From: Microbacterium paraoxydans
GTDB lineage: Bacteria > Actinomycetota > Actinomycetes > Actinomycetales > Microbacteriaceae
Reading direction: 5' to 3'
DNA length: 64,000 bases
Assembly: GCF_900105335.1 (NCBI RefSeq)
Contig: NZ_LT629770.1
Location: forward strand, 496,001 to 560,000
Position 1 is the stretch's first letter, and each line of letters starts with the position of its first letter. Both the position numbers and the translations under genes were made by a program. The notes beneath the pieces are model-generated. The model was not told the origin of the DNA. It saw only the letters and a program-made list of their open reading frames with translations, and ran no database searches. Shown here piece after piece: positions 18,307 to 29,105 of the stretch.

Positions 18307-19725
18307 TTAGCCGACCGATCCTTCCATGCCCATCTCGATGAGCTTGTTCAGTTCCATCGCGTACTCCATCGGCAGCTCGCGCGCGATCGGCTCGATGAAG
18401 CCGCGCACGATCATCGCCATCGCCTCGTCCTCGGGCATGCCACGGGACTGCAGGTAGAAGAGCTGCTCCTCGCTGACCTTGGAGACCGTGGCCTCGTGGC
18501 CGAGCTGCACGTCGTCGACACGGATGTCGATCGCCGGGTAGGTGTCGGAACGGGACTTCGTGTCGACGAGGAGGGCGTCGCAGCGGACGGTGTTCGCCGA
18601 GTGATGGGCGGCGGCGTCGACACGCACCTCGCCGCGGTAGCCGGCACGGCCACCGCCGCGGGCGATCGACTTCGAGACGATCGACGACTGCGTGTACGGC
18701 GCCATGTGGATCATCTTCGCGCCGGCGTCCTGGTGCTGACCGGGGCCGGCGAACGCGACGGAGAGGGTCTCGCCCTTGGCGTGCTCACCCATCAGGTAGA
18801 TCGACGGGTACTTCATCGTCACCTTGGAGCCGATGTTGCCGTCGACCCACTCCATGGTCGCGCCCTCGTGTGCCACGGCGCGCTTGGTGACCAGGTTGTA
18901 GACGTTGTTCGACCAGTTCTGGATCGTCGTGTAGCGCACGCGGGCGTTCTTCTTCACGATGATCTCGACGACGGCCGAGTGCAGGGAGTCCGACTTGTAG
19001 ATCGGGGCGGTGCAGCCCTCGATGTAGTGGACGTAGCTGTCCTCGTCGGCGATGATCAGGGTCCGCTCGAACTGGCCCATGTTCTCGGTGTTGATCCGGA
19101 AGTAGGCCTGCAGCGGGATCTCGACGTGCACGCCCTTGGGGACGTAGACGAACGAGCCGCCCGACCAGACGGCGGTGTTCAGCGCGGCGAACTTGTTGTC
19201 GCCCGCGGGGATGACGGTGCCGAAGTACTCCTCGAAGAACTCGGGGTGCTCGCGCAGGGCGGTGTCGGTGTCCATGAAGATGACGCCCTGGGCCTCCAGG
19301 TCCTCGCGGATCTGGTGGTACACGACCTCGGACTCGTACTGCGCGGCGACGCCGGCGACGAGACGCTGACGCTCGGCCTCGGGGATGCCCAGGCGCTCGT
19401 ACGTCTCGCGGATCTCCTCGGGGAGGTCTTCCCAGCTCTGCGCCTGCTTCTCGGTGGAGCGGACGAAGTACTTGATGTTGTCGAAGTCGATGTCGCTGAG
19501 GTCGGCGCCCCAGGTCGGCATCGGCTTGCGGCCGAAGAGCTGATAGCCCTTGAGACGGGTCTTCAGCATCCATTCCGGCTCGTTCTTGAGGGCCGAGATC
19601 CCGCGGACGACCTCTTCCGAGATCCCGCGTTTCGCGACGGCACCCGCGGCATCCTCATCGTGCCAGCCGAATTCGTACACCCCCAGACCATCGAGCTCCG
19701 GGCGGTCGATCAGCACATCCGACAT
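18307..19725 (-). CDS. sufB: Fe-S cluster assembly protein SufB
   Basis: 472 aa, the scaffold subunit on which the cluster is built. Family landmarks: [19 protein letters not shown], the segment [35 protein letters not shown] with the conserved Cys, and [15 protein letters not shown], followed by [20 protein letters not shown]. The ATG at 19725 has GAGGAGAGTG upstream. It is first in the operon sufB-sufD-Rieske-sufC-sufT; no SufR-type regulator precedes it, and the 232-bp gap before it is shared with divergent ctaA. Confidence 0.97.
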   Translation of the reverse strand: MSDVLIDRPELDGLGVYEFGWHDEDAAGAVAKRGISEEVVRGISALKNEPEWMLKTRLKGYQLFGRKPMPTWGADLSDIDFDNIKYFVRSTEKQAQSWEDLPEEIRETYERLGIPEAERQRLVAGVAAQYESEVVYHQIREDLEAQGVIFMDTDTALREHPEFFEEYFGTVIPAGDNKFAALNTAVWSGGSFVYVPKGVHVEIPLQAYFRINTENMGQFERTLIIADEDSYVHYIEGCTAPIYKSDSLHSAVVEIIVKKNARVRYTTIQNWSNNVYNLVTKRAVAHEGATMEWVDGNIGSKVTMKYPSIYLMGEHAKGETLSVAFAGPGQHQDAGAKMIHMAPYTQSSIVSKSIARGGGRAGYRGEVRVDAAAHHSANTVRCDALLVDTKSRSDTYPAIDIRVDDVQLGHEATVSKVSEEQLFYLQSRGMPEDEAMAMIVRGFIEPIARELPMEYAMELNKLIEMGMEGSVG

Positions 19726-19895
19726 GCAACACTCTCCTCACAGGTCCCAAACGGTGTCATCCGCCCCGACACACCTGATCCCCGTCGAGTCTGCGGGAGC
19801 GGGTGCCGTTGGTGGGGCCCTCATCACGGGCGCTTCCATCGCGCCTAAACTGTTGACGATGCTTCAGCGCTGTCAGCGCTCATCGCAACAATCCG

Positions 19896-19901
19896 ATTCT
19901 A
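19896..19901 (-). promoter_or_regulatory. Candidate -10 element for suf operon
   Basis: TAGAAT on the minus strand in the sufB-ctaA gap (19726-19957). It would give a 5' leader of about 165 nt. A good -35 is not evident. The rest of the gap shows no clear operator. Confidence 0.3.
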
Positions 19902-19957
19902 CAGGTTCCGCCTGACGGACGGGCCGTGCGCCACGTCTTCGACGGGCCGGAGGACTT

Positions 19958-21079
19958 ATGCCCGAGACGACCATCCCCGCCCCCTCGACGACCAGGGCGA
20001 CCGCCTCCCCCCGCTCCGCGGTGTGGGGTCGCGCGCTCACCGTCTTCGCGTGGCTGTCGTTCCTCAGCGAGACGATCATCATCGGCACCGGCGGCGCCGT
20101 GCGGCTGACCGGATCCGGCCTCGGCTGCACCGAGTGGCCGCTGTGCACGCCCGAGTCGCTCGTCCCGATCGTCGAGGTGCAGGGCATCCACGGGATGATC
20201 GAGTTCGGCAACCGGCTGATGACCGGCGTCGTCGGGATCATCGCGATCGCCGTCGTCCTGCTCGTCCTGCACACCATCAGCGGCCGCCGGGCGCTCATCG
20301 ACGCCCTGTGGTTCGCCGTCGGCGGTCTCGCCGGCGCGGCCGTCGCCTTCGTCCTGGTCTCGCTCACCGACTTCCCGGCGTTCCCCGTCGCCTCCGCCGT
20401 GCTCCTGATCGCGGTGATCGCGGCGGCGGTCCACTCGGTGCGCACGACGCCCGCCCGACGGGATCTCGTCCTCCTCGCCTGGCTCGTGCTGATCGGCGTC
20501 GTCGCGCAGGCCCTGGTCGGCGGCATCACCGTGCTCACGGGCCTGAACCCCTTCATCGTCGGGTTCCACTACACGTCGTCGCTCCTGCTCGTCTGCATCA
20601 CCGCCGCGTTCCTCGTGCGGCTGGCGACTCCGGAAGGACCGCGCGAGCGGGCCGTCCCCACCTGGTTCGCGATTGTGACGCACGTCACCGGCCTCGCCCT
20701 CGCCGTGACCATCCTGTTCGGCGTGCTGACGACCGGATCGGGCCCGCACTCGGGCGACGCCGACGTGCTGCGCCGCGGCTTCGACGCCACGGTCCTCGCC
20801 CACGTCCACTCCTGGCCGGGCTACATCCTCGCCGCGCTCGTGCTCTTCCTGACGGTGTCCGCCTGGGTCCTGCGCCTCGAGCCCCGCCGGTGGCTGCTCG
20901 TCCTCGTCATCGCGATCCTCGTGCAGGTGGCCGTCGGCGTCTGGCAGGCGCGGGAGGGGCTGCCGCCCGTGCTCGTGGGCATCCACATGGTCCTGGCATC
21001 GCTGTCGGCCGCGACCTACACGGTCGTCGTGCTGCACCTCAAGCGCACCGCGTCCGTCGCACCCGCCCCCGTCGACTGA
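19958..21079 (+). CDS. ctaA: Heme A synthase (COX15/CtaA)
   Basis: 373 aa with about eight helices. CtaA oxidises the C8 methyl of heme O to give heme A for cytochrome aa3 oxidase. Family motifs: GGAVRLTGSGLGCTEWPLC (with a Cys), then the heme-ligand region GIHGMIEFGNRLMTG, HYTSSLLL, and HVHSWPGYILA toward the C-terminal half. An extra hydrophobic segment in the middle (about residues 110-150) makes it longer than many actinobacterial homologues of 310-330 aa. It faces heme O synthase across one small gene; SURF1 is at 500-1309. Confidence 0.93.
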   Translation: MPETTIPAPSTTRATASPRSAVWGRALTVFAWLSFLSETIIIGTGGAVRLTGSGLGCTEWPLCTPESLVPIVEVQGIHGMIEFGNRLMTGVVGIIAIAVVLLVLHTISGRRALIDALWFAVGGLAGAAVAFVLVSLTDFPAFPVASAVLLIAVIAAAVHSVRTTPARRDLVLLAWLVLIGVVAQALVGGITVLTGLNPFIVGFHYTSSLLLVCITAAFLVRLATPEGPRERAVPTWFAIVTHVTGLALAVTILFGVLTTGSGPHSGDADVLRRGFDATVLAHVHSWPGYILAALVLFLTVSAWVLRLEPRRWLLVLVIAILVQVAVGVWQAREGLPPVLVGIHMVLASLSAATYTVVVLHLKRTASVAPAPVD

Positions 21080-21147
21080 CCTGCCGCACAGACGATCCAT
21101 AGCGCGCGCACCGGGCGCTCATCACCGCATCGACCATCGTGGTCGAC

Positions 21148-21624
21148 ATGAACAAGACACTCACCCGCAGCGCCGGGTTCTGGCTCCTCATCGTCGTCTC
21201 CCTCGCCGCGGTCGGGGTCGGCGGCTGGATGATCGCCGGACAGATCGGCACGATGACGACCACCCTGATGGACGGCACCGCCACCGGTGTCGAGGTGTAC
21301 GTCGGTCAGTCGCTCGTCGTCGTCGGCGCGGTCGTCCTCGGTGCGGGCCTTGTGGGCCTGCTCCTGTCGCTCGGCCTCGTCGCCGCGCGCACGCTGGTCG
21401 CCTCCCCGATCGCCCCCGCGCCGATCGTCGAGCGCGAGGAGCCGATCATCCAGGACGAGGCGGTCGAGACGGTCTCAGTCCCGCGCGACGAACCCGCTCT
21501 CCGGACCGCCGATGCAGAGGCGCAGGTCGATGCGGAGCCTCAGGCCGACGAGCCCCAGGCCGACGAGGATCAGAAGGGCAGCAGCGGGTCGATCGCCACG
21601 GCGACGAACAGCAGCGTCAGGTAA
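21148..21624 (+). CDS. Small two-helix membrane protein with acidic C-terminal tail, function unknown
   Basis: 158 aa from the ATG at 21148 (a GTG at 21139 would add three residues). Two hydrophobic helices (about 10-30 and 50-75: [20 protein letters not shown] and [20 protein letters not shown]) are followed by an acidic, Pro/Gln-rich tail with near-repeats ([17 protein letters not shown]). I do not recognise a family with a known function; relatives in this genus are sometimes labelled 'dinucleotide-utilizing enzyme' without support. The last 55 nt overlap the convergent heme O synthase gene. Its place between ctaA and ctaB hints at oxidase assembly, but this is weak. Confidence 0.6.
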   Translation: MNKTLTRSAGFWLLIVVSLAAVGVGGWMIAGQIGTMTTTLMDGTATGVEVYVGQSLVVVGAVVLGAGLVGLLLSLGLVAARTLVASPIAPAPIVEREEPIIQDEAVETVSVPRDEPALRTADAEAQVDAEPQADEPQADEDQKGSSGSIATATNSSVR

Positions 21625-22475
21625 GTGATCGAGGCGTGGAAGACTCGCATCGGCCGCGCCTCGGTCCCCCGGACCGCCTGGTTGTACAGGCGGTGCGACT
21701 CATAGATGAACCAGCCGCCGAACACCAGGGCGGAGACGGTGTAGACGAGGCCCATGCCGGCGATCGGCACGAGCAGCAGCGAGCAGGCGACCGTGGCCCA
21801 CGCGTACAGGATGACCTGCAGGCCGACCTGCGACGCGTTGCGGGTGACGCCGAGCATGGGCACGTCGACATCGTCGTAGTCGTCCTTGTACTTCATGGAC
21901 AGCGGCCAGTAGTGCGGCGGCGTCCAGAGGAAGACGAGCAGGAAGAGGATGAAGGCGGGCCAGTCGAGCGACCCGGTGACGGCAGACCAGCCGATGAGGA
22001 CCGGGAAGCACCCCGCGATGCCGCCCCAGATGATGTTCTGCTCGGTGCGGCGCTTGAGGATCATCGTGTAGATCACGACGTAGAAGAAGATCGCGGAGGC
22101 CGACAGGATCGCCGTGAGCGGGTTCGTGGTGAACCAGAGCCACACGGTCGACACGATCGCGAGCGTCCACGAGAAGATCAGGGCGCCGCGCGGACTGACC
22201 TCGCCGGTCACGAGCGGCCGGTTCTCCGTGCGGTGCATGTGCGCGTCGATGTCGCGGTCGAGGTACATGTTGAACGCGCCGGCCGAACCGGCGCTCATCG
22301 ATCCGCCGATGACCGTCGCGAGGACCAGCCAGAGATCGGGCAGTCCGCCCTGCGCGAGGAACATGACCGGAACGGTCGAGACGAGGAGGAGTTCGAGGAC
22401 CCGGGGCTTCGTCAGAGTGACGTAGGCGCTCACCGTGCGACCGATGGACGACTTCCGTACGGTCTGATCAGACAT
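21570..22475 (-). CDS. ctaB: Heme O synthase (protoheme IX farnesyltransferase, CtaB)
   Basis: 301 aa, UbiA-family membrane prenyltransferase that adds a farnesyl group to protoheme to give heme O, the substrate of CtaA. The first Asp-rich motif is intact ([20 protein letters not shown]), as is the second region ([13 protein letters not shown]), with about nine helices and [11 protein letters not shown] near the N-terminus. It converges with the small membrane protein, overlapping its 3' end by 55 nt, and is divergent from the transketolase operon across a 243-bp gap. Confidence 0.95.
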   Translation of the reverse strand: MSDQTVRKSSIGRTVSAYVTLTKPRVLELLLVSTVPVMFLAQGGLPDLWLVLATVIGGSMSAGSAGAFNMYLDRDIDAHMHRTENRPLVTGEVSPRGALIFSWTLAIVSTVWLWFTTNPLTAILSASAIFFYVVIYTMILKRRTEQNIIWGGIAGCFPVLIGWSAVTGSLDWPAFILFLLVFLWTPPHYWPLSMKYKDDYDDVDVPMLGVTRNASQVGLQVILYAWATVACSLLLVPIAGMGLVYTVSALVFGGWFIYESHRLYNQAVRGTEARPMRVFHASITYLTLLFVAVAIDPLLPF

Positions 22476-22589
22476 CGTCGAGATCTCGATCGCCTCCTCC
22501 GCGCGCGTTACCGGACAACCTCTCCAGTGTATGACACGCCGTGACGCGTTCCGCGCCTTCTACCCCTCAGCCGCCGCGACCGTCCCCGC

Positions 22590-22595
22590 TATGCT
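22590..22595 (+). promoter_or_regulatory. Candidate -10 element for pentose-phosphate operon
   Basis: TATGCT about 120 bp before the transketolase ATG. It implies a leader that would include two direct repeats. No convincing -35 is seen. Confidence 0.35.
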
Positions 22596-22653
22596 GAGAG
22601 CACTCGCGCGCCCGGTGCTGCGCACAACCCCGCCCGTCTCCTGGACGATGCGG

Positions 22654-22687
22654 GATGCGCCAGGGAAGTTGCGGATGCGCCAGGGAA
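22654..22687 (+). repeat. Direct repeat GATGCGCCAGGGAA, two copies, 20-bp period
   Basis: Perfect 14-bp copies at 22654-22667 and 22674-22687 in the tkt leader, about two helical turns apart and 32 bp before the ATG. They could be an activator or repressor site or an RNA feature; nothing known is claimed. Confidence 0.6.
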
Positions 22688-22718
22688 TACCGGCGCCCTC
22701 GAAACTGTCGGAAAGGGC

Positions 22719-24821
22719 ATGAACGTGTCGGAATTGCAGTGGGACGAGATCGATCGACGCGCGGTGGACACCGCCCGGATCCTGGCGGCCGATGCGGTCG
22801 AGAAGGTCGGCAACGGTCATCCCGGCACGGCGATGAGTCTGGCTCCCGCCGCCTATCTGCTCTACCAGCGGGTGCTGCGGCATGACCCGACCGACACCGA
22901 CTGGCTCGGCCGTGACCGCTTCATCCTGTCGGTCGGCCACTCGTCGCTGACGCAGTACGTGCAGCTCTACCTCGGCGGGTTCGGGCTCGAGCTCGACGAC
23001 CTCAAGGCGCTCCGCACCTGGGGCTCGAAGACCCCCGGACACCCCGAGTACGGCCACACCAAGGGCGTCGAGATCACGACGGGCCCGCTGGGCCAGGGCC
23101 TCGCCTCGGCAGTCGGCTTCGCGTACGCCGCCCGCTACGAGCGCGGCCTCTTCGACCCCGAGGCCGCAGCGGGCACGAGCCCGTTCGACCACTTCGTCTA
23201 CGTGATCGCGGGCGACGGCGACCTGCAGGAGGGCGTCACCAGCGAGGCCTCCTCGCTCGCCGGCCACCAGCAGCTCGGCAACCTCATCGCGATCTACGAC
23301 TCCAACCAGATCTCCATCGAGGACGACACGAACGTCGCCTTCACCGAGGACGTCGCCGCTCGCTACGAGGCCTACGGCTGGCACGTGCAGACCGTGGACT
23401 GGAAGAGGACCGGCGAGTACGTGGAGGACGTCGCCGAGCTCCACGCCGCGATCGAGGCGGCCAAGGGCGAGACCGACAAGCCGTCGCTCATCATCCTCAA
23501 GACCATCATCGGCTGGCCGGCCCCCGGTAAGCAGAACACCGGGAAGATCCACGGATCAGCACTCGGAGCCGACGAGCTCGCCGCCACCAAGAAGGTCCTC
23601 GGGTTCGACCCGGAGCAGACCTTCGTCGTCGCCGATGACGTGCTGGAGCGCACCCGCGGCCTCGCGGAGCGCGCCGCCGAGGCCCGCGCCGCCTGGCAGG
23701 AGTCGTTCGACGCCTGGGCGGCCGCCAACCCCGAGCGCAAGGCCCTGCTCGACCGCGTCGAGGCGCACGAGCTTCCCACCGACATTGCGGACGCGCTCCC
23801 GGTGTTCGAAGCCGGCAAGGACGTCTCCACCCGCGCCGCGTCCGGCCAGGTCATCAACGCGCTGGCGGCGCAGCTCCCCGAGCTCTGGGGCGGCTCCGCC
23901 GACCTCGCCGAGTCGAACCTCACGACGATCAAGGACGCACCGTCGTTCATCCCCGCCGAGTGGTCGACGCACGAGTGGTCGGGCACTCCGTACGGCCGGG
24001 TGCTCCACTTCGGCATCCGCGAGCACGCCATGGGTGCGATCGTCAACGGCATCGTGCTGCACGGGCCCACGCGCGCCTTCGGGGGCACGTTCCTCATCTT
24101 CAGCGACTACATGCGTCCGGCCGTGCGCCTTGCCGCGCTGATGAACGTGCCGAGCGTCTTCGTCTGGACGCACGACTCGGTCGCCCTCGGCGAGGACGGC
24201 CCGACGCACCAGCCGATCGAGCAGCTCGCGACGCTGCGCGCGATCCCGAACCTGGCCGTCGTCCGTCCGGCGGACGCCAACGAGACGGCCGCCGTGTGGC
24301 TCGAGATCCTCCGGCGCCACGAGGGCCCGGCCGGCATCGCGCTGACCCGCCAGAACATCCCGGTGTTCCCGCGCGGCGAGGGCGAGGCTTCGGGCGATAC
24401 CTTCGCCTCGGCCGCCCAGGCTGCCAAGGGCGCCTACGTCCTGGCCGAAGCGCCGAACGGCACGCCGGACGTCATCATCGTGGCCACCGGCTCCGAGGTG
24501 CAGCTCGCGGTGAACGCCCGCGAGGTGCTCGCCGGCGAGGGCGTGAACGTCCGCGTCGTCTCCGCCCCCTCGCTGGAGTGGTTCGCAGAGCAGGACGAGG
24601 CCTACCGCGAGAGCGTGCTGCCGTCGTCCGTCACCGCCCGCGTCTCGGTCGAGGCCGGTTCCGTGCTCACGTGGCGCGGCATCGTCGGCGACCGCGGCCG
24701 GTCCGTCGGCATCGACCACTTCGGCGCCTCCGCCGACTACAAGACCCTCTTCGAGAAGTTCGGCATCACCACCGAGGCCGTCGTCGCGGCCGCCCGCGAG
24801 ACCATCAAGGAGAACGCATGA
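22719..24821 (+). CDS. tkt: Transketolase
   Basis: 700 aa, full length. Thiamine-diphosphate enzyme moving two-carbon units between ketoses and aldoses. N-terminal substrate/TPP motifs ([26 protein letters not shown]), the TPP-Mg motif [20 protein letters not shown] ending in YDSN, and the transketolase Pyr domain with [13 protein letters not shown] and [23 protein letters not shown] at 22719 with GGAAAGGG upstream. First gene of the pentose-phosphate operon; tal overlaps its stop (ATGA). Confidence 0.97.
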   Translation: MNVSELQWDEIDRRAVDTARILAADAVEKVGNGHPGTAMSLAPAAYLLYQRVLRHDPTDTDWLGRDRFILSVGHSSLTQYVQLYLGGFGLELDDLKALRTWGSKTPGHPEYGHTKGVEITTGPLGQGLASAVGFAYAARYERGLFDPEAAAGTSPFDHFVYVIAGDGDLQEGVTSEASSLAGHQQLGNLIAIYDSNQISIEDDTNVAFTEDVAARYEAYGWHVQTVDWKRTGEYVEDVAELHAAIEAAKGETDKPSLIILKTIIGWPAPGKQNTGKIHGSALGADELAATKKVLGFDPEQTFVVADDVLERTRGLAERAAEARAAWQESFDAWAAANPERKALLDRVEAHELPTDIADALPVFEAGKDVSTRAASGQVINALAAQLPELWGGSADLAESNLTTIKDAPSFIPAEWSTHEWSGTPYGRVLHFGIREHAMGAIVNGIVLHGPTRAFGGTFLIFSDYMRPAVRLAALMNVPSVFVWTHDSVALGEDGPTHQPIEQLATLRAIPNLAVVRPADANETAAVWLEILRRHEGPAGIALTRQNIPVFPRGEGEASGDTFASAAQAAKGAYVLAEAPNGTPDVIIVATGSEVQLAVNAREVLAGEGVNVRVVSAPSLEWFAEQDEAYRESVLPSSVTARVSVEAGSVLTWRGIVGDRGRSVGIDHFGASADYKTLFEKFGITTEAVVAAARETIKENA

Positions 24822-25930
24822 GCACCCCCACCGCCCAGCTCGCCGCCGCCGGCGTCAGCATCTGGCTCGACGACCTCTCGCGCACCCGCATCTCCTCCGG
24901 CAACCTCGCCGAGCTGATAGCGTCGCGCAACGTCGTGGGCGTCACCACGAACCCGACCATCTTCGCGAACGCGATCACGGACAAGAACGACACGTCCTAC
25001 GACGCGCAGGTCACCGAGCTCGCCGCGTCCGGAGCCTCCGCCGAGGACGCCGTGTTCGCCGCGACGACCCAGGACGTCCGTGCCGCGCTCGACGTCTTCC
25101 GCCCGGTGTGGGAGGAGTCCGGCCACGTCGACGGTCGCGTCTCGATCGAGGTCTCCCCCGACCTCGCCCACGACACCGACGGCACCGTGGCGCAGGCCAA
25201 GGAGCTGTGGGACCGGATCGACCGGCCCAACCTCCTCGTGAAGATCCCGGCGACCAAGGCCGGCCTCCCGGCCATCACCGAGGCGATCGCGAACGGCATC
25301 AGCGTCAACGTGACCCTCATCTTCAGCCTGGAGCGCTACGCCGAGGTCATCGAGGCGTACCTCACCGGCCTCGAGCGTGCCAAGGAGGCGGGCATCGATC
25401 TGTCGACCATCCACTCGGTGGCCTCGTTCTTCGTCTCCCGGGTGGACACGGAGACGGACAAGCGCCTGACCGCGATCGGCACGGACACCGCCGCCGCGCT
25501 GAAGAGCAAGGCGGGACTCGCGAACGCCCGACTCGCCTACGAGCTCTTCGAGAAGACGTTCGCTGAGAAGGGCGCGCAGGATCTCCTCGCCGCCGGCGCC
25601 AACGTCCAGCGCCCGCTGTGGGCGTCCACTGGCGTGAAGGACCCGGCGCTGCCGGACACCCTCTACGTCACGGAGCTCGTCGCGGACGGCGTCGTGAACA
25701 CGATGCCGGAGAAGACCCTCGAGGCGACGTTCGACCACGCCGTCGTCACGGGAGACACCATCACCGGCGGCTACGAGGAGGCCCGCGAGGTCTTCGCCGG
25801 GCTCGCCGAGGTGGGGGTCGACTTCGACGCCGTCACCGAGGTGCTCGAGGAGGAGGGGGTCGCGAAGTTCATCGACTCCTGGCACGATCTGCTCGCGCAG
25901 GTCACCGAGGCTCTGGAGGCGCAGCGATGA
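24818..25930 (+). CDS. tal: Transaldolase
   Basis: 370 aa. Transfers dihydroxyacetone via a Schiff base; the catalytic Lys lies in [16 protein letters not shown]. Other motifs: [18 protein letters not shown] near the N-terminus, [21 protein letters not shown] (read as [20 protein letters not shown]) and [16 protein letters not shown]. The length fits the longer actinobacterial subfamily. Translation is coupled at both ends by ATGA overlaps with tkt and pgi. Confidence 0.96.
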   Translation: MSTPTAQLAAAGVSIWLDDLSRTRISSGNLAELIASRNVVGVTTNPTIFANAITDKNDTSYDAQVTELAASGASAEDAVFAATTQDVRAALDVFRPVWEESGHVDGRVSIEVSPDLAHDTDGTVAQAKELWDRIDRPNLLVKIPATKAGLPAITEAIANGISVNVTLIFSLERYAEVIEAYLTGLERAKEAGIDLSTIHSVASFFVSRVDTETDKRLTAIGTDTAAALKSKAGLANARLAYELFEKTFAEKGAQDLLAAGANVQRPLWASTGVKDPALPDTLYVTELVADGVVNTMPEKTLEATFDHAVVTGDTITGGYEEAREVFAGLAEVGVDFDAVTEVLEEEGVAKFIDSWHDLLAQVTEALEAQR

Positions 25931-27534
25931 CCTTCGCCATCCACGCATCGGGCGCGGCGCGCGTCGCGATCGAGGAGACCGTGCCCGCCCTGGTCCACGA
26001 CCTCGTCGCCTCCCGCATCACCGGTGGCGACGCCACGCTCTGGGGTCCGGCCGCCGAGGCCGAGGCTTCGGTCCGCCTCGGCTGGGTCGAGGCCGTCTCG
26101 GTCTCCCGCCCGCTGGTCGCGGAGATCGTCGCGCTGCGCGAGGAACTCGCGGCGAAGGGCGTCACCCGCGTGGTGCTGGCCGGAATGGGCGGCTCGTCGC
26201 TCGCTCCCGAGGTCATCGCGCAGACGTCCGGCGTCCCGCTCACGATCCTCGACTCCACCGCCCCGGGGCAGGTGCTCGCCGCGCTCGACGAGGGGCTCGC
26301 CGAGACGGTCCTCGTCGTGTCGTCGAAGTCGGGCTCCACGGTCGAGACCGACTCGCAGCGCCGGACCTTCGAGGCCGCCTTCCGCGACCTCGGCATCGAT
26401 CCCACCGAGCGGATCGTCGTGGTCACCGACCCCGGCTCCCCGCTCGACGCCTCGGCGCGCGAGGCCGGCTACCGGGTCTTCAACGCCGACCCGAACGTGG
26501 GCGGCCGCTACTCGGCGCTGACCGCCTTCGGCCTCGTCCCGTCTGGACTCGCCGGCGTCGACATCGACGAGCTGTTGGACGAGGCCGAGGCCTCGCTGCT
26601 CGAGGTGGCCGTGGACTCCGCCGACAACCCCGCCCTCCGTCTCGGGGCGGCGATCGCCGCCACCAACCCCCGCCGCGACAAGCTGGGCCTGATCACCGAC
26701 GGCACGCACATCAAGGGGCTGCCGGACTGGATCGAGCAGCTGATCGCGGAGTCCACGGGCAAGGAGGGCACGGGCATCCTCCCGGTCGTCCTGCTCCCGG
26801 TCTCGCCGGAGCTCGACCCGGTCCCCGCCGATCTCCAGATCGTGCGTCTCGTCGATGACGCCAACGAGTTCCACCTGCACGAGCGGCACGAGGGCGAGAT
26901 CCTCGTCAGCGGCACGCTCGGCGCGCAGTTCATCGTCTGGGAGTACGCGACGGCCATCGCCGGGCACCTCCTCGGCATCAACCCGTTCGACCAGCCCGAC
27001 GTGGAGTCGGCCAAGGTCGCCGCCCGGGGCCTGCTCGACGCACGCCCGGAGCCCACGGCGCCCGCGTTCGTCGAGAACGGCGTCGAGGTGCGAGTCTCCG
27101 ATCCCGCACTCGCCGTGTCGGGAACCGTCGAAGGCGTACTGGACGCTCTCTGGGCTCAGCTCCCCGCCGACGGCTACGTGTCCATCCAGGCCTACGTCAA
27201 CCGCCTCGAGGTACCGCAGCTCCAGGGCCTGCGCGAGCTCGTCGCCGCCGACTCCGGGCGCCCGACCACGTTCGGCTGGGGACCGCGCTTCTTGCACTCC
27301 ACGGGCCAGTACCACAAGGGCGGCCCCGCCCAGGGCGTGTTCCTGCAGATCCTGGAGCGCACGGACGTGGATCTCGAGATCCCCGACCGGCCGTTCACGT
27401 TCGGGCAGCTCATCCAGGCGCAGGCGGCCGGTGACGCGGGTGTGCTCGCGGAGCACGGACGGCCCGTCGTCTCCCTGACGATCACCGAGTCCTCGGACGA
27501 CGTGCTCGCCCTCTTCGAAGCCGCACAGAAGTAA
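25927..27534 (+). CDS. pgi: Glucose-6-phosphate isomerase
   Basis: 535 aa. Interconverts glucose-6-phosphate and fructose-6-phosphate, letting carbon cycle back into the oxidative branch. SIS-type sugar isomerase core: [41 protein letters not shown], and a C-terminal [20 protein letters not shown]. It belongs to the divergent actinobacterial form that sits in pentose-phosphate operons. It starts within the tal stop (ATGA). A 20-nt gap with GGAGAG separates it from zwf. Confidence 0.92.
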   Translation: MTFAIHASGAARVAIEETVPALVHDLVASRITGGDATLWGPAAEAEASVRLGWVEAVSVSRPLVAEIVALREELAAKGVTRVVLAGMGGSSLAPEVIAQTSGVPLTILDSTAPGQVLAALDEGLAETVLVVSSKSGSTVETDSQRRTFEAAFRDLGIDPTERIVVVTDPGSPLDASAREAGYRVFNADPNVGGRYSALTAFGLVPSGLAGVDIDELLDEAEASLLEVAVDSADNPALRLGAAIAATNPRRDKLGLITDGTHIKGLPDWIEQLIAESTGKEGTGILPVVLLPVSPELDPVPADLQIVRLVDDANEFHLHERHEGEILVSGTLGAQFIVWEYATAIAGHLLGINPFDQPDVESAKVAARGLLDARPEPTAPAFVENGVEVRVSDPALAVSGTVEGVLDALWAQLPADGYVSIQAYVNRLEVPQLQGLRELVAADSGRPTTFGWGPRFLHSTGQYHKGGPAQGVFLQILERTDVDLEIPDRPFTFGQLIQAQAAGDAGVLAEHGRPVVSLTITESSDDVLALFEAAQK

Positions 27535-27554
27535 CCGCAGGAGAGCCCCCACCG

Positions 27555-29105
27555 ATGTCTGTACCCATCTCGCGCGGGCACAACCCGCTGCGCGACCCCG
27601 ACGATCGTCGTCTCAACAGGATCGCGGGGCCCAGCGCCCTCGTGATCTTCGGCGTGACGGGTGATCTGTCCCGCAAGAAGCTCATGCCGGCGGTCTACGA
27701 TCTCGCGAACCGGGGGCTCCTGCCCCCGGGCTTCGCGCTCGTGGGCTTCGCCCGCCGCGACTGGGAGGACCAGGACTTCGCCCAGGTTGTCTACGACGCG
27801 GTGAAGCAGCATGCCCGCACGCCGTTCCGCGAGGAGACCTGGACGCAGCTGCTCCAGGGCATCCGGTTCGTCTCCGGCGAGTTCGACAACCCCGACTCCT
27901 TCCGCAAGCTGCGGGAGACCGTCGAGAAGCTCGACGTGGAACGCGGGACCATGGGCAACCACGCCTACTATCTCTCGATCCCGCCGAAGGACTTCCCGCT
28001 CGTCGCGAAGCAGCTCAAGGACTCGGGGCTCGTGGGCGAGGACGCGGACGACGACGAGCGCTGGCGGCGCGTCGTCATCGAGAAGCCGTTCGGGCACGAC
28101 CTCGAGTCGGCGCGCGCTCTCAACGCAGCCCTCGAGGTGGCGTTCCCCGCCGACTCGATCTTCCGCATCGACCACTACCTCGGCAAGGAGACGGTGCAGA
28201 ACATCCTCGCGCTGCGCTTCGCGAACGAGCTGTACGAGCCGATCTGGAACCGCAACTACGTCGACCACGTGCAGATCACGATGGCCGAGGACATCGGCGT
28301 CGGCGGTCGTGCCGGGTACTACGACGGGATCGGCGCCGCCCGCGACGTCATCCAGAACCACCTGCTCCAGCTCCTCGCGCTCACGGCGATGGAGGAGCCC
28401 ATCAGCCTCTCCGCGGAGCATCTGCGGGCCGAGAAGGAGAAGGTCCTCGCCGCGGTGCACGTGCCGGAGGATCTCTCCCTCGCCACGGCGCGCGGACAGT
28501 ACGCCGGCGGCTGGCAGGGCGGTGAGAAGGTCACCGGCTTCCTCGACGAGGAGGGGATGAACCCCGAGTCGACGACGGAGACCTACGCGGCCATCAAGCT
28601 GGAGATCGACACCCGACGCTGGGCCGGCGTGCCGTTCTACCTGCGGACGGGCAAGCGCCTCGGCCGTCGCGTGACGGAGATCGCCGTGGTGTTCAACCGT
28701 GCGCCGCAGCACCTGTTCGGCCGCGGCAACGCCTCGGAGCTCGGGCAGAACGCCCTCGTGATCCGCGTCCAGCCCGACGAGGGCGTGACGATCCGCTTCG
28801 GCTCGAAGGTGCCGGGCAACGGCACGAACGTCCGCGACGTGACGATGGACTTCGGCTACGGCCACGCGTTCACGGAGGCGAGCCCGGAGGCGTACGAGCG
28901 TCTGATCCTCGACGTCCTCCTGGGCGACCCTCCGCTGTTCCCGCGGCATGAGGAGGTCGAGCTCTCCTGGAAGATCCTCGACCCGGTGGAGAAGTACTGG
29001 GCCGCCCAGGGCGGTCCGGTGGAGCAGTACGCGCCCGGCTCGTGGGGACCGGCCTCGGCCGACGACCTGCTGGCCCGCGACGGACGAGTCTGGAGACGCC
29101 CGTGA
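27555..29105 (+). CDS. zwf: Glucose-6-phosphate 1-dehydrogenase
   Basis: 516 aa. First oxidative step of the pathway, producing NADPH. N-terminal nucleotide-binding motif (IFGVTGDLSRKKLMPAVYDL), EKPFGHDLESA, the active-site RIDHYLGKETVQN, and RWAGVPFYLRTGKRL. ATG at 27555 after GCAGGAGAG. OpcA starts inside its stop codon (GTGA), which fits their known physical partnership. Confidence 0.97.
   Translation: MSVPISRGHNPLRDPDDRRLNRIAGPSALVIFGVTGDLSRKKLMPAVYDLANRGLLPPGFALVGFARRDWEDQDFAQVVYDAVKQHARTPFREETWTQLLQGIRFVSGEFDNPDSFRKLRETVEKLDVERGTMGNHAYYLSIPPKDFPLVAKQLKDSGLVGEDADDDERWRRVVIEKPFGHDLESARALNAALEVAFPADSIFRIDHYLGKETVQNILALRFANELYEPIWNRNYVDHVQITMAEDIGVGGRAGYYDGIGAARDVIQNHLLQLLALTAMEEPISLSAEHLRAEKEKVLAAVHVPEDLSLATARGQYAGGWQGGEKVTGFLDEEGMNPESTTETYAAIKLEIDTRRWAGVPFYLRTGKRLGRRVTEIAVVFNRAPQHLFGRGNASELGQNALVIRVQPDEGVTIRFGSKVPGNGTNVRDVTMDFGYGHAFTEASPEAYERLILDVLLGDPPLFPRHEEVELSWKILDPVEKYWAAQGGPVEQYAPGSWGPASADDLLARDGRVWRRP

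Noticed and set aside
17293..19848. 851-aa plus-strand open frame opposite sufD and sufB
   Set aside because: Antisense shadow of high-GC coding sequence; Val/Gly/Leu/Arg/Asp-biased, no domain.
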